From positions 284,653 through 348,652 of the forward strand of contig ML769399.1 of the NCBI GenBank assembly GCA_009733575.1: DNA of 64,000 nt, in the 5' to 3' direction. Each line of letters starts with the position of its first letter. Position 1 is the first letter of the stretch. Origin of the DNA: Gymnopus androsaceus JB14 (taxonomy: Eukaryota > Basidiomycota > Agaricomycetes > Agaricales > Omphalotaceae). The position numbers and the translations under genes are program-made. Of this stretch, positions 43,601 through 54,793 are shown piece by piece. The notes beneath the pieces were generated by a model. The model did no database searches and was not told the origin of the DNA. It saw only the letters and a program-made list of their open reading frames with translations.

Positions 43601-46600
43601 CTGCAAATGCATAACAGATTACAAGACTCGCATTTCATCATGCAAAGCTCGACATGAGACCTCATAGCAATTACTGTACTTTCCAGCATGCGACGAAGGG
43701 CCTCAACATTGGCGTGATCAGTCTTGAAACGTCCAAGATTGGAGTCGATCCATTGTCGTACGTGTTCGATGCGTTGATCAGCCAAGCTCAGGATATACTG
43801 CTGTAAGCCTTCAATCCACGTCCTGTCATTTTGTGTGCGATTGCGTTCACCAATATCGGTCCAAGATTCCAACAGCGTGGACAAGGCCCATTCGGAAGTA
43901 AAGGAAGATCCCGGAATGTAAAAGATAGCCGGAGTATCTGTAACTTCGATGACTTTATTCGTATCCATGTTCTAAACGGCGTAAACAGATTTTAGAGCTG
44001 GATTTGAACCACTTTAATCATCACTCACTTTAAGAGGCTCCTTCTCTATATCAGTATAACCGTACGTCAAAGCATAAGGAAGCGCTTCCATGAGTTGAGA
44101 AGCGCGGTGGCCAGCAAGGGTCTCTACAAGGCCATGAATGATAAAATTGTATAGAAGAAAAAATAACTTACGAGACAAAGCCCCCCAGTCATTCGCCTTG
44201 AGCATAGTCAGCTGTAGCAATAGGACAGACAGTCCAAGCCGGGTTCATACCTTTAGTTTTGCCATCATTGTCTTGAGGGTCTGTAGGAACTCTCCGGCCG
44301 TTGGATGCGTAATCACCTGTTTGTCGAGTCTCCCTTTCAAAACCGGATATAACGTGTAGAACTGTTTGGACTCTATGACAGGCCATGGGATGATGTTGAG
44401 TCGGCCAGCGTGTAATCTTGAGATGAAATTTGCATCTTGCTCATCTTGTACAATTTTCTGTATAATGTCAGTAAACATAAGTTCTACAGTCGAAAGGCGA
44501 CACTTACTTGGAACTTGAGAGAAAATCTGAGAAGCAGGTTAAAATTATTTCATTGCCAAGGTATAACAAAGCTTACTCTTTGACGATTTCTGACTTGTCC
44601 GACTCAACAACATCCTGATAGAGCTCAGTCTAGACGCACGTCAATGTTCGCTGATCTTACCTTGATAATGATCACAAGAGTTGACTGAAAGAGCGTAGGA
44701 TTTGCTTTGGGGTCCAGGACTGTTGAAGAGGACTGGAAAGACTGGAACATCCAGCGATATCGCGCGAAAGTGCAAAATTGTTCCGGAAAAGAACCTGCTA
44801 ATGGTTAGGAAGACATGCTTCAGAAAGGAGAGAAGTCAACGTACAAGATTGGAAATCGAAGTGTTGAACAGGACAAGTAGTGCATCCTCTTGAGAAGATC
44901 GCTCAATACTATGGACACCTGCAACATAAAAAGTCGCAATGATGTTTGATTATGAGGATCCAGGCCTTACCTTCGAAATCCAAGGCTACAATCAGCGCAG
45001 ATTCAGTGGGCGTAACAGACATCCAAACACCCTCTGTAGCGAGTTTAAGTCAGCACCCGACACAATGCTGATAACTGTAAGGACTGACCTGTAGTGCGCA
45101 TGGCACTTCCAGCAAAACTTGTATCAGCAAGATGATTGAGGGCAAAGCTCTTGCCAACAGATTGCTCGCCTTTGAAGCAGGTGAGATCCCACTTTCGCGA
45201 GACAAATAATAGCATACCCATCGATGAAACTACCCTGACCGGCTGAAGAACGAATGAGTAATGATATCGTCATTGCACACAAAAAGAGACATACCTTTGT
45301 GGCTTGATAAGACTGAAATATTGACTCGTACCAACCAACAGATAACATATCCACAATCTGGGACACATTCGCACCTAGAAGCGATTTCTCTAGAGCTGAT
45401 GAAGACACTCCATCTTTCAAAGGGATGAAACGATTATCGCGTGTGACGGCGAGGTGGATTGGAATCAAACACAGAACATCCACCAGCCATTCTCCGACAC
45501 GGAGCTCAGATACGTCCCAATCACTTTCCTCGACAAGTTCTTGAAGAACGTCATCAAAGGAAGCACAATCAACCTGTATTTTCCTTAACACGTCACTACC
45601 AGGTTTCCGAGTCCGCTGCTCGAAGGAATGGATCATCGTTGCGAAGTATGGGTCGAACTTTTCTTGGTTAAGATCAGTCACAAAGAGTAGTCGATTCGGA
45701 AGACGGCGCTCCTTCGTGACCAAGGTTTGTCTGGATATTGCGGGCACAACCGGGAAACGCGTCCAAACATCCGCATGACAGTCAATCAGCGCGTTATGGA
45801 TGGTGGACTGCTCGCTGGAATTGCGGGAGCTCCTGGTCCCTTTTTCTTGGAAGCTGAATTCTGTGACTCGTTTTGTGATATCGAGGGCCACCGATTGACA
45901 CATTTGAGCGGCTATGTCAATCCAAACGAGGTGAGGACTGTTCCTATTATCGAAGGCTGTGACCACAGGATCGCCGGGAACGTTAAGATCTAGGGAAGTA
46001 CCCTCGCTGGAGCCGAAGGTACTCCAGTGGTAGGAACGTACGGAGAACCCATATTCTTCCGCAAATGTCAGGAAAAGGCAACTATAGTCAGGCGAAGACA
46101 TGGCTTTTACAGGAGCACGATCTAGCTCGATAGTGGCGGGTCTACCAAACATAGGCGTCAGAAAAATGCAGAATAGAAGTTCTAATCTTACCTAAATTGC
46201 TGGGTCATCAGCGAAAAGATGCGAAGATGGCACATTGAATCAACCAGCAAAAGCTCTTCACTGCCGCATATAAAGCATGACAGGCGAATGGAAGTGGCTG
46301 GAGGATACCATTGAACAAGGTTGACAGTGTCGGAGGCACGCAGAGAGGTAAAGGCCTCATCATAAGAATATGTGTGCAGTTGTAGCTATCGAAAGCATGT
46401 TGGTTTATAGAATACGAAGCCAAGAGGAAACACGCATACCTTATCAGATTCACAGGCAATAATAGCGAGTAATCGCGTTGACTCGTCAAACGCAACCAAC
46501 ACGTCCTTTCCTAGCTTCGTCTGATGAAGACTTTTACCAACCATCCGTTTGATAGCATGATCGAGGCCAGGCGGACTCTCGCAGACGACGCGAAATTCCC

Positions 46601-49600
46601 GTCCGGTGTCGATGACAAGCAAACACTTGCCATTAGCGAGTAACTGTATATGCCGTACACTATAGTGAGTCGGGAGTTTGAATGAAGTAGCTGTTCGAGT
46701 CTCGACTTTCGGAGTCGGGATAAAATGTTTGTTTAGGCGAAGGTTTTGCGTATCGTCAGCCGTTAAAGTGACTGGTTGTATCTTATATTCAAATAGCGGT
46801 TCAGTGCGGCGCCGACGGACCCCTCCCACACGGAATGACTGTGCTTTAAATGCATCATTAGAAAATTGTATGTAGAGAGAGAGAGAGCTCGATAATTGCT
46901 CACAATAAATTGATGCTGATTGAATAGCCTCGACTGCTTCTACCACAAGTATATCTCTAAAGAATCAAACGTCAAATAACAGAAAAATTTATAATCTAGA
47001 ACGTACGGAGAGTCGGGGTCCAATTTGGACTGGATCAATTGGATCAAAGCTTGAGTAGACTCGTGAAGAAGCTTTGCTTCTTCGGCGGTAGATTGCTGTT
47101 CGATGCTCTCTCGAAGCTTCTTTTGCTGTGTGGTGTCTGCCACCTTGACCAGAATTTCAAAGTTTTTCTGGACAGTGTGTGTCAAGATACTTTGTGCACT
47201 TTTGATCGTGCTGGATATGACGTTCTCGAGTCCTGCATCTTGCTCTAAAAGATCCTTGAGACCTACAAGAAAGGACGGGTCACTCGTTTCTTTGATCTTT
47301 TGGTTTGCTATCTTCATGATCTTTTCTTCGAGAGGTTCCGAGGTAGAGATAGAAACAAACTGCATCATCTTCTTCCACAAGGTTGACTTGGAAGGTTCCT
47401 TCCAGTGCGACTGAAGATTCTTCAGATCTCCATCGGTAAGAATTGCATCGATGCTGCTCTTTCGATTGGCATCGCTAATGCCATCAGCAACGTCGAGCAA
47501 ACTTTGTACCATGATCAGACGGAGCTTTTGTGGTCGAAATGTTTGACTGGTGATCTTGCTTATGTTCTCGATGGACATAAGTTCTTCGAACTTGGAGCCA
47601 ATAGCGGGATAAAGCCGAACAAGTGACGCAAATTCTAAAGTATCATTGACCGATGCAAATACAAATGATTAACCGTAAGACATACTGTGGTCTGAGCCAG
47701 TATCGGCATCCGATACATCATCGTCCTTGAGCAATTCAGAAAAATCAAGTGTCCTGAATACATGAGTTAGATCTCGCTTGACCACAAATAAGAAATGACT
47801 TTACGGATATACGCTAGTAACTCGTTTGAGTAGAGCTTCTCTGATGCTCATCCGAGTAGTCTTCATCATGCCTTCGATTTTCGCATCCAGTTCGGCCCTT
47901 TGTACGTTGTTCTGCGAGGCAATGTCTTTACGGATGGAGGTCGCACGATCTCTCCAGCCCTGGAACTCGGTAGGAAAGAGCCTCTCCATTCCGTTCTCCG
48001 CAAGGATGCGAATGCTGGCTTCGGTGAGATCGTTACCGAGGGTTAAAGCATGATTCTCCCTAACGTTGACGGAAGGTGAGGAAGTTGACGACGGAAACAT
48101 TAATGAGAGACTCACCGCAGGAGGCTCTTCAAAGCAGTCTTGTTGAATATCTCATCGCGTATAAAATCCTTATGGGTAGTAGGCGGTACAAAATTGGTGG
48201 TCAATACCCCCTGCTGCGTTTCTCCAGGGATGATCTTGGGTGTCATAGCAGTGGTATCCAGCGGACAATCTGGGGAAGGGAGTGTGGTCTTGAAGAGAGA
48301 TATTGCCATCTACATGAGAGATTAATATTCCCTTAGGGCAATATCAATAATGATTACTCACGCGAATACCAGGTCTCGACTTGACGCTTTCTTCCTGTTC
48401 CTTGGTCTTAGCAACCTCGAACGTGAAAAGACGATCATTCTCGTCGTCGTCCAGTTCATCGACAGAATCCTCGGACGAACTTTCGCTCCAAACGATGGCT
48501 TTCGCGTGCTTTTCAGAAACAAGGCACATCGTCTGATCAGCGATCTTGGACAGATACCTGTTGAAATTATCAGGACTTGGTTGAACAGAATCGGAGGTTG
48601 TAAAGATAGACCTCATAAAAGTAACTCTATTCCTCCTAACAGAAGAGATAGCATTGTCATCCCAGGTAGTGTCTTCTGGCCAGTACAGAACGATGACACG
48701 CTCGACATTCTCTGGCGATGGAGAGATTCGAATGAAATAAAGGCCAGAGCGAAGCCTGGGTCCAGTCGAATCGTCGCTGGAGCTCGTCAAGAGCCGTGCC
48801 CTAGGTACAAAGACTGAGATTACCCCAAGATCCAAAAAATCAAATGCGTACAGCTTGTCATCCACGGACCCAACTGAGTATAACAGTTCTATAATTTGTG
48901 CTTTGCTACCATACACTCCGAAAGGTTTGACCCCGACCTTATCGAGAGCCTTGAAATCGACCTTGGTCAAAGAGGTATAGGCACCGGGAACCACTTCGTT
49001 AATAAACTGTTTGAGTGAATCTTGCGCGATGATGATTTTATCGACTATAAGCTCTGCGTCAAAGAGAGCTATGGTAAGAATCTAAAACACTTGCCCAGAC
49101 CGCCACTTCCGGACTCGCTGATTAGGTCCAGGATTCGGTACATTCCACGAATGTTTTGGGCAAGATCGTTATCGACTGGTGAGATGCCACGAGCTTTCCC
49201 GTGGACGCTGGTATTATCCTTGTCCTCAATCTTAAATAGAGTCCAAGGGTAAATCAACAGTGCACACAATCGAAAGCCAGCGCATTAATACCTGACGTGA
49301 CTCTCCCGCTTCTTCCGTACCATGAATTTCGTCGATGGTCCCAGCCACTTGCTGATGAAAGCGAGTGAGTATTCGGTTAGTCAACTCGCACGATCGACGA
49401 TGATCACCTTCTGGTTGTTCTTTGTTCAAAGAAAAAATATCAGTAAACGATAATACAAGATGAATGTGTGGCGTTACATTGATTTTCATTCCATCGACCA
49501 GTATATCCTGAAAATCTGATATAGGTTGAACGTTGAATGGTGACTGGAGGGGTTTCAAGATACTCGCCTTTGTCTGTTGCAAAGGTTGAGAAGATGTAAC

Positions 49601-49705
49601 ACGACTAATGATGTTGTACAACTTACCTCTGTTGGACAAACGATCTTCATGAGCAGAGTTCAAATCAAAATCGGGGAAAATGTTTGGTGGCTTGAAGCTC
49701 GACAT
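40695..49705 (-). CDS. Giant GTPase / Cys-rich / vWA-domain protein
   Basis: A many-exon minus-strand gene, start ATG 49703-49705 (MSSFKPPNIF), stop TGA 40695-40697; by estimate about 2,300 residues. N-terminal half (49.7-46.4 kb): no named domain; 46.9-45.4 kb may be a beta-propeller. G domain (45.2-44.6 kb): P-loop GEQSVGKS, a threonine in AMRTTEGVW, and DFEG with VHSIERSSQEDALL, as in large GBP/VLIG-like GTPases. Next come QDEQDANFISRLHAGRLNIIPWP and a Cys/His-rich stretch (43.8-42.0 kb: CESCNLLCIC, HLCGEKCDLH, CEDCGYYCTLPRGH, LHETSHGSMS). The C-terminal vWA domain (41.5-40.7 kb) has an intact metal site: DRSGSM, GGGTDY and SDGE. An exon between G3 and G4 is one base out of frame (see findings), so this allele may be broken. 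I recall full-length relatives in other agaricomycetes; their function is unknown. Confidence 0.8.
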
Positions 49706-50177
49706 TGGTGGATGGGAGCAAAGGTCAGAAAGACCCAAACTTAAATAAAAGGGCGTCTTTTTTACACGTGGTCGTATTCCTTTGTGAACCGGATAGATAC
49801 CATCTCCATAAGCTCAGGATAGGCTCGGGATGGCCTTTAAGTTTGTGTAAGCCGCGAGCTTTGCTCTTTACTTACCTCGCGAATCTTTCTATGCAAAACC
49901 GCGCGAAGTACTCCCGAATCAACTTGAGCTTGAATCACAAGGCCATCCTATAGTGAAGCCTATAAGCCTCTAGCTCGAGGCGATTAAAGGGAGATTGAAA
50001 GCGCAGAACTTGAAAACTGCGCATTCGATAAATATGTTCTACTCGTAGCCTTCGTCCAACCTTCGTCTATGACTCAATTGACCGCGTGTTGGAAACGATA
50101 AACGCCCGTTCTTGTTCTGCTCCCAAGCTTCCTTCTTCCTCCCAGTCGCCATCGGGGTCCAATTCGTTCAGAAAAGA
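49706..50177. promoter_or_regulatory. Shared divergent promoter region
   Basis: 472 bp between the start codons of the GTPase-vWA gene and the RBR ligase gene. Only one intergenic space serves both. No TATA box or known operator stands out. Confidence 0.5.
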
Positions 50178-52542
50178 ATGGTTACAACAAAGTGGTCAGG
50201 GTTGAACCAGGACGCAACGGCCCGTCATTCACCGCTGTTAAACTCGGTCATCGCCGGCAAAGAACATACTCAGTCTTTCCCAAATAGCCAATATACAGCT
50301 GGCGGCGTCTCATCATGTGGATTAGCAGCCTTGAATTGTGTCCGTATTGCTTTTCGAAATAGTGCAGGCGGGTCCGTTGCTCTTTTACAATCACTTCTTG
50401 GTAGTCCTGCAGCCGAAACAACAGATGTAGGACGATAACAATTACTCGTACTTTCTTCACAAATTAATAGCTTCTTTAACCAGGAAATATTAACGATATC
50501 GAATATGTGGTCTGGTAGTGCACATCTTGAGGTGGATGACCTGCTACAGCTCCCGTTGTTCGCCAGAAGCTTCGTGCATCTTGATACTCAATACGCCAAA
50601 GTGAATATAAATCAACTTCTTGCTTTACTCCGGTATGTGCACGATCTATCTCAGGATTGTATTTTCCTCACAAATACATACAACCAGGCAACTCGAAGGT
50701 TGTGCGGGACTTGCTGCAGCAATCATAACCCGACCTCCCGAAATTATTGCCTGTCTCAAGGTTCCTCTGCATGACATGAATCCCGAGTCCTCTCGCGCTG
50801 TGACACCTTCTAATGTGTTTGTCATCTTTGACTCGCATCCTCGACCTTCTCATCCAGATGGAGTTGGCTGGTTCTTCAATACCTCACTAGACGCCACAGC
50901 CAATCATCTCCATACTCTGATCGGAGTGGACCGTCGAATTTTCGATGATCCAGACTTGCAGTGGCAAGCCCAGCTACTGAACCAGTTCTCAGGACATATT
51001 GTTACTCCACAGGAACATCAGAAACCTAGCGGATATGAGGATGCAGATATGCAACATCTCATCTGGGACAGTTCATCCCGCATTCTGAAACTTCAGGTTG
51101 AACTGGCTGAGACTAAATACCACAGTGAAATGCTGGAGAGCATCAACAAAAAGTATGAAGAAGAACATGATGAACTCCGCTCGAGCAAACGTGCCGCTCA
51201 GAAAAGGATTAAAGAGCTAGAAGACATGAATCGTAACCTTTCGAAAAGGTTAGAGTCCACGAACAACCATGGATCTCATCGAAAAGTGTCTGGGACCTCA
51301 ATGAAGTCTTATGCTGCCGCTCTTAATAGACAGCAACCGCCCCCAACGTCTAGTCACTTAAATGATTATTCTGCTGGACAGTCTCATCACCCACGAGCCG
51401 CTAGGCCTTCCGGATCTTTACAAAATACAGCAAATAATATCAGAGACGTCAAAGGGAAGGGCAAAGAACACGTTCCTCACTCTTTCTCTTCGACCTCAGT
51501 GGATCCTGATTATAGCCCCCGTGAACTCCAGGAGCAACACGACCACATGACCGCCATTCAGCAACAGCGGCGGTATGAAGACGAGGCCCGCCATCTTGAA
51601 CAGGAGAGGCTTTCTCTCGCTGCTTCGGCCCAGGTCACATTCACCTGTGGTGTTTGTATGGAACTTGTCCTGGACGAAGACTTGGCCTTTATTGACAAGT
51701 GCCAGCATCAGTTTTGTCGAGAATGTCTCCAAGGTTATGTGCTCTCAAAGATTCAGGACCGTCGATTCCCCATTGTATGTCCGACGTGCATGAGTGACAA
51801 AGCACATCCAAATCCGGGAAGTGAGATTGTTTTCCTTATTTCTTATCTATAATTCTGACAATTTGTAGTTGTCGAACCTAATCTCGTTGAGCAGTTGTAT
51901 ATTCCACCAAAAGATTACGAGATCTTCGAAGAGATGATGCTTTCGCAGCACTGTATCCCAGTCCATTGCTCAAGGTACGTCTTTGATCGTCAAGCCTTTA
52001 CCAATAATCTTACTTTTTCTCAATTAGATGCTCGCGAACTGCGTTTGTCGATCGAAACGAGTACCAAGTGCATGATATTGTTGCATGTCCACTTCCTGGA
52101 TGTACTCATGCCTGGTGCAAAAGTTGTATGCAGGGCATTGAATCCGGAGGGCCACAGCACTCGTGTGATGGTTCCAACGAGCTAGCGAGTCTCATGCGTG
52201 AAAAGGGATGGAAGGCTTGTCCAGGATGCAAGACGAATATACAGAAATCGGATGGATGCAACCATATGACAGTAAGTACACAACTTCTCAGCCATTCTTT
52301 CGTTCTTATACTTATTTCTCCTCTAGTGTCCTTCACCAGGTTGCAACATGTGCGTATCGCTTCCCTACGTATTACTTTGTGAACGAATATTTATGATTGT
52401 TCTTTATAGGCATTTCTGCTACCGCTGTGGTCAAGGTATCATTCAATCTGCGCTACGCAGGGAGGTGCAGACCGCAATCAGTGGGCACTATCGTGTTTGC
52501 CAGCTCATCGAGGATGTTCCCGACCGGGGGGTACCTCCCTAG
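50178..52542 (+). CDS. RBR E3 ubiquitin ligase with cysteine-peptidase-like N-terminus
   Basis: Exons 50178-50426, 50484-50632, 50688-51820, 51869-51974, 52028-52271, 52327-52349 and 52410-52542 give 678 residues. The N-terminal ~230 residues contain GGVSSCGLAALN (C47) and FVIFDSHPRPSHPDG (H183 with D181). That is a Cys...His layout like papain-fold or Josephin-type peptidases. A coiled coil (EVELAETKYHSEMLESINKKYEEE) and a Q/S-rich linker follow. The C-terminus is a RING1-IBR-RING2 set: CGVCMELV with CQHQFCREC and CPTC; IBR CPLPGC, CKSC; RING2 CPGCKTNIQKSDGCNHMTC, where GC is the expected catalytic cysteine that takes ubiquitin as a thioester. It could both attach and remove ubiquitin, but peptidase activity is unproven. 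It is divergent from the GTPase-vWA gene. Confidence 0.85.
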
Positions 52543-52630
52543 TCCCGTTCGCGCGACTACATTGCAATATCTCTCAGCCACTTCGATATGTCTAATGTTT
52601 GTACAAAATTGATATCAATACTTTCCTGTT

Positions 52631-53560
52631 TCAACCGAAGTAACCAGATCCAAAGTTCTGATAGTATTCTGAAGGATAAGTGTAGGCTCCAACAGTAAAC
52701 GGTGGTTGTCCCCAAAATTGTTGTTCAGGACGTACGGGTGGCACATATAGCCGAGGCCCTGGAGACACTACTCGGGGTGAATATGTGGATGTATGGTGTC
52801 GGCGTCTTCCAAAGTTTTCCGCAGATATGGGCGGTTTCTGAGTGCCGTCGTCTGCGAAAACTGGGCAGAAAGGTATCACTGGCCCTTGATTCCGATCTTC
52901 GAGCAGAGGTGGGTATAAGGGTACAGCAGGCGCAGTTATGATGTTTACACCATTATAGGCACCATTTCCGTACTTTCTCTTCTTACGCCGTCAGCTCTGA
53001 GAACTCTGCCCAGTGTGGGTAAGACCTTCCGTTGTAAAATGGAAAGGATTCTGCTCAGGATAAGACTGACCAAGGGCGTCAACTTGAACCCAACTGTCGT
53101 TAGAATTAGTTTGAGCGAGTGGTGGCCCAGAAGGAAGGTGTTCAATCCTGCCTTGACCCCAATCTCCGTTTTCCAACATTCGATTGCTTGGCTCGGCGAG
53201 TCCTGCTGTATCAGGAGCCATCGTTGCCCAAGAAGATAGTGTTGGAGGATTACCAACTCGGTTCCAGCCCCCATTCCCTTCATTTTACCTCTGAAAATTG
53301 TCGCTCACAGCGTCAATATCAGCTCCAAGTTGGCCTCTGTCCCAAGCCCCGACCGACTCGTCCAGTCGCCGATCTTCACGACTGGTATTTCCCGCTGCTA
53401 GAGCCGGTCCAACAACATAAATTACCGCACATTCATTGCTGTTGTTACTTCTACGGCTCTCGGGTGATTTTTTCCAAAAGGAAAACAGCGCAAATATGCG
53501 ATTAATCCAGATATCCTCGTTCGCAGTGATTAGCCATTGCGCCTTATGGGGTGGGTGCAA
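52631..53560 (-). pseudogene. Hypothetical protein pseudogene, two nonsense changes
   Basis: One minus-strand frame of about 310 codons is interrupted by TAA at 53285-53287 and TGA at 52991-52993. On both sides of each stop the composition is the same (Gly/Pro/Asn/Tyr-rich, such as NGGWNRVGNPP, GNGAYNGVNIITAP, ENFGRRRHHTSTYSP), so this was probably one protein. If the stops were CAA and CGA before, both are C-to-T changes on the coding strand. No family is recognised. It is convergent with the RBR gene, whose stop is 88 bp away. Confidence 0.5.
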
Positions 53561-53821
53561 AACATAGTTGTAAATGACAAAAACGCGTTCCGGACTTGTT
53601 CTCTGACGATGAGAACTTGAACCGACCGTTCGAAGTCCTTGGGTGGGTTGTTGGAAAGGTATGGCAGATATAGTGGGTAAAAATACATTTACACAAAAAA
53701 TTCACGCAGGTGAGAATTTTCTTGTTTTTCAGCGCAGGTTACATGTAATGGTGAAAAACTTGCAGGTTCCACATCTGAAAATTACACAGGTTAAGATTAA
53801 ACCTCTCAGAAATGCACAGGC

Positions 53822-54510
53822 TTAGACAACTAGAAAGTGCGCAGGTGGTTTAAATACCGCACAAGCCCAGGTCCGGAACAACACTTGTTCCGGACACTTA
53901 CCGGTAAAACGGTCCGAAAACCAAAAACGCGACAAGTCCTTTATGAAATTATGAATTAGATTGAGCTTGTGAGCTTGTACAAAGGCCTGGAATTGTAATA
54001 CAGCTTCACAGTAAACCTCTATTCCCCAGTTCCCATCATCCTTCTCTAAATCAAAGTCCATCTCCATGAATGCATTACAAAAAAAGACAAGGTCTTCATC
54101 TTCATTAACTCATATATTGGTATTATCATCTTCCTCTGGGACACTGTGATCTCCTGGTGTACCCTGATTGTCTAGTTCATCTTCAAGGCCATACATAGGA
54201 TGACTTGCAGTATAAATGTCATCTCCTGGATCACCCATCCAGTACCCATGAGTCTTTGCATGCTCATGGCTGAACCCATAGAGTGCAATGGGCATCTTGT
54301 TCCCAGCAGTGTGGACTTGGTGATGATTCCATGCATCTGCGGAATGGTGCAATGAAACCTGGATTCGAGGTTGGAAGAAAACAAATAGGACAAGTCATTG
54401 AATAAGGTAGGTCATGTCAAGCAGTCCTTTGCTTTCAAGGTATTAATATCTTGCAAAAAGCCTCAAGAGTGTCTTTCCAAATATCTTGCCATAATTGTTC
54501 AATGCGGACA
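53822..54510 (-). pseudogene. Relic of a basidiomycete integrase-core-type gene
   Basis: Minus-strand pieces read HNVRIEQLWQDIWKDTLEAFC (near 54440-54505), then DAWNHHQVHTAGNKMPIALYGFSHEHAKTHGYWMGDPGDD (54200-54350), then MEMDFDLEKDDGNWGIEVY (near 54000-54067). This order, from an NVRIERLW motif to a GNKxPIALYxxSxExAxxxGYWxGDPGD block, matches a repeat family annotated in agaricomycetes as integrase core domain protein (recalled, not searched). Only the C-terminal part is left. The frame changes several times and the copia sequence begins right next to it. Confidence 0.55.
53871..53895. repeat. Perfect 11-bp inverted repeat
   Basis: GTCCGGAACAA and TTGTTCCGGAC flank a 3-nt centre CAC. A related TTCCGGACTTGTTC lies near 53588-53601, and together they may delimit a small element. 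Confidence 0.75.
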
Positions 54511-54539
54511 TTGTGAGAGGACCTGAAGTGATACTTCTT

Positions 54540-54793
54540 GAGAAGAAGTACAAATTGCTTGCTTCAAAGAACACACCTTCCACATATCAAAGCATATCGA
54601 CATTCACTACTTCTTCATTTGCGATGCCATCAAGGAAGGACAGGTGTCCATCTATCCTGTCGCATTGTCTCAGAACTTAGCTGACATCATGACAAAGTCA
54701 TTGCTGAAGGAGAAGCACCGTCGCATCATTACTGCTTTGGGATTAGATTGGTGGTATCACAACTCCAGGGGGAGTCTAAGTGTTAAATGTTGA
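54540..54793 (+). pseudogene. Ty1/copia pol C-terminal fragment (RNase H end)
   Basis: The frame reads SKHIDIHYFFICDAIKEGQV, then PVALSQNLADIMTKSL, and stops at TGA 54791-54793. K-H-I-D-I...H/Y..I and N-L-A-D-I-M-T-K are the well-known end of copia RNase H. The rest of pol is absent. It is followed at once by a purine tract and an LTR, so it is the 3' end of a copia element. Confidence 0.85.
54766..54773 (+). other. Copia polypurine tract
   Basis: AGGGGGAG directly before the LTR. It is the expected primer site for plus-strand DNA synthesis. Confidence 0.7.
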
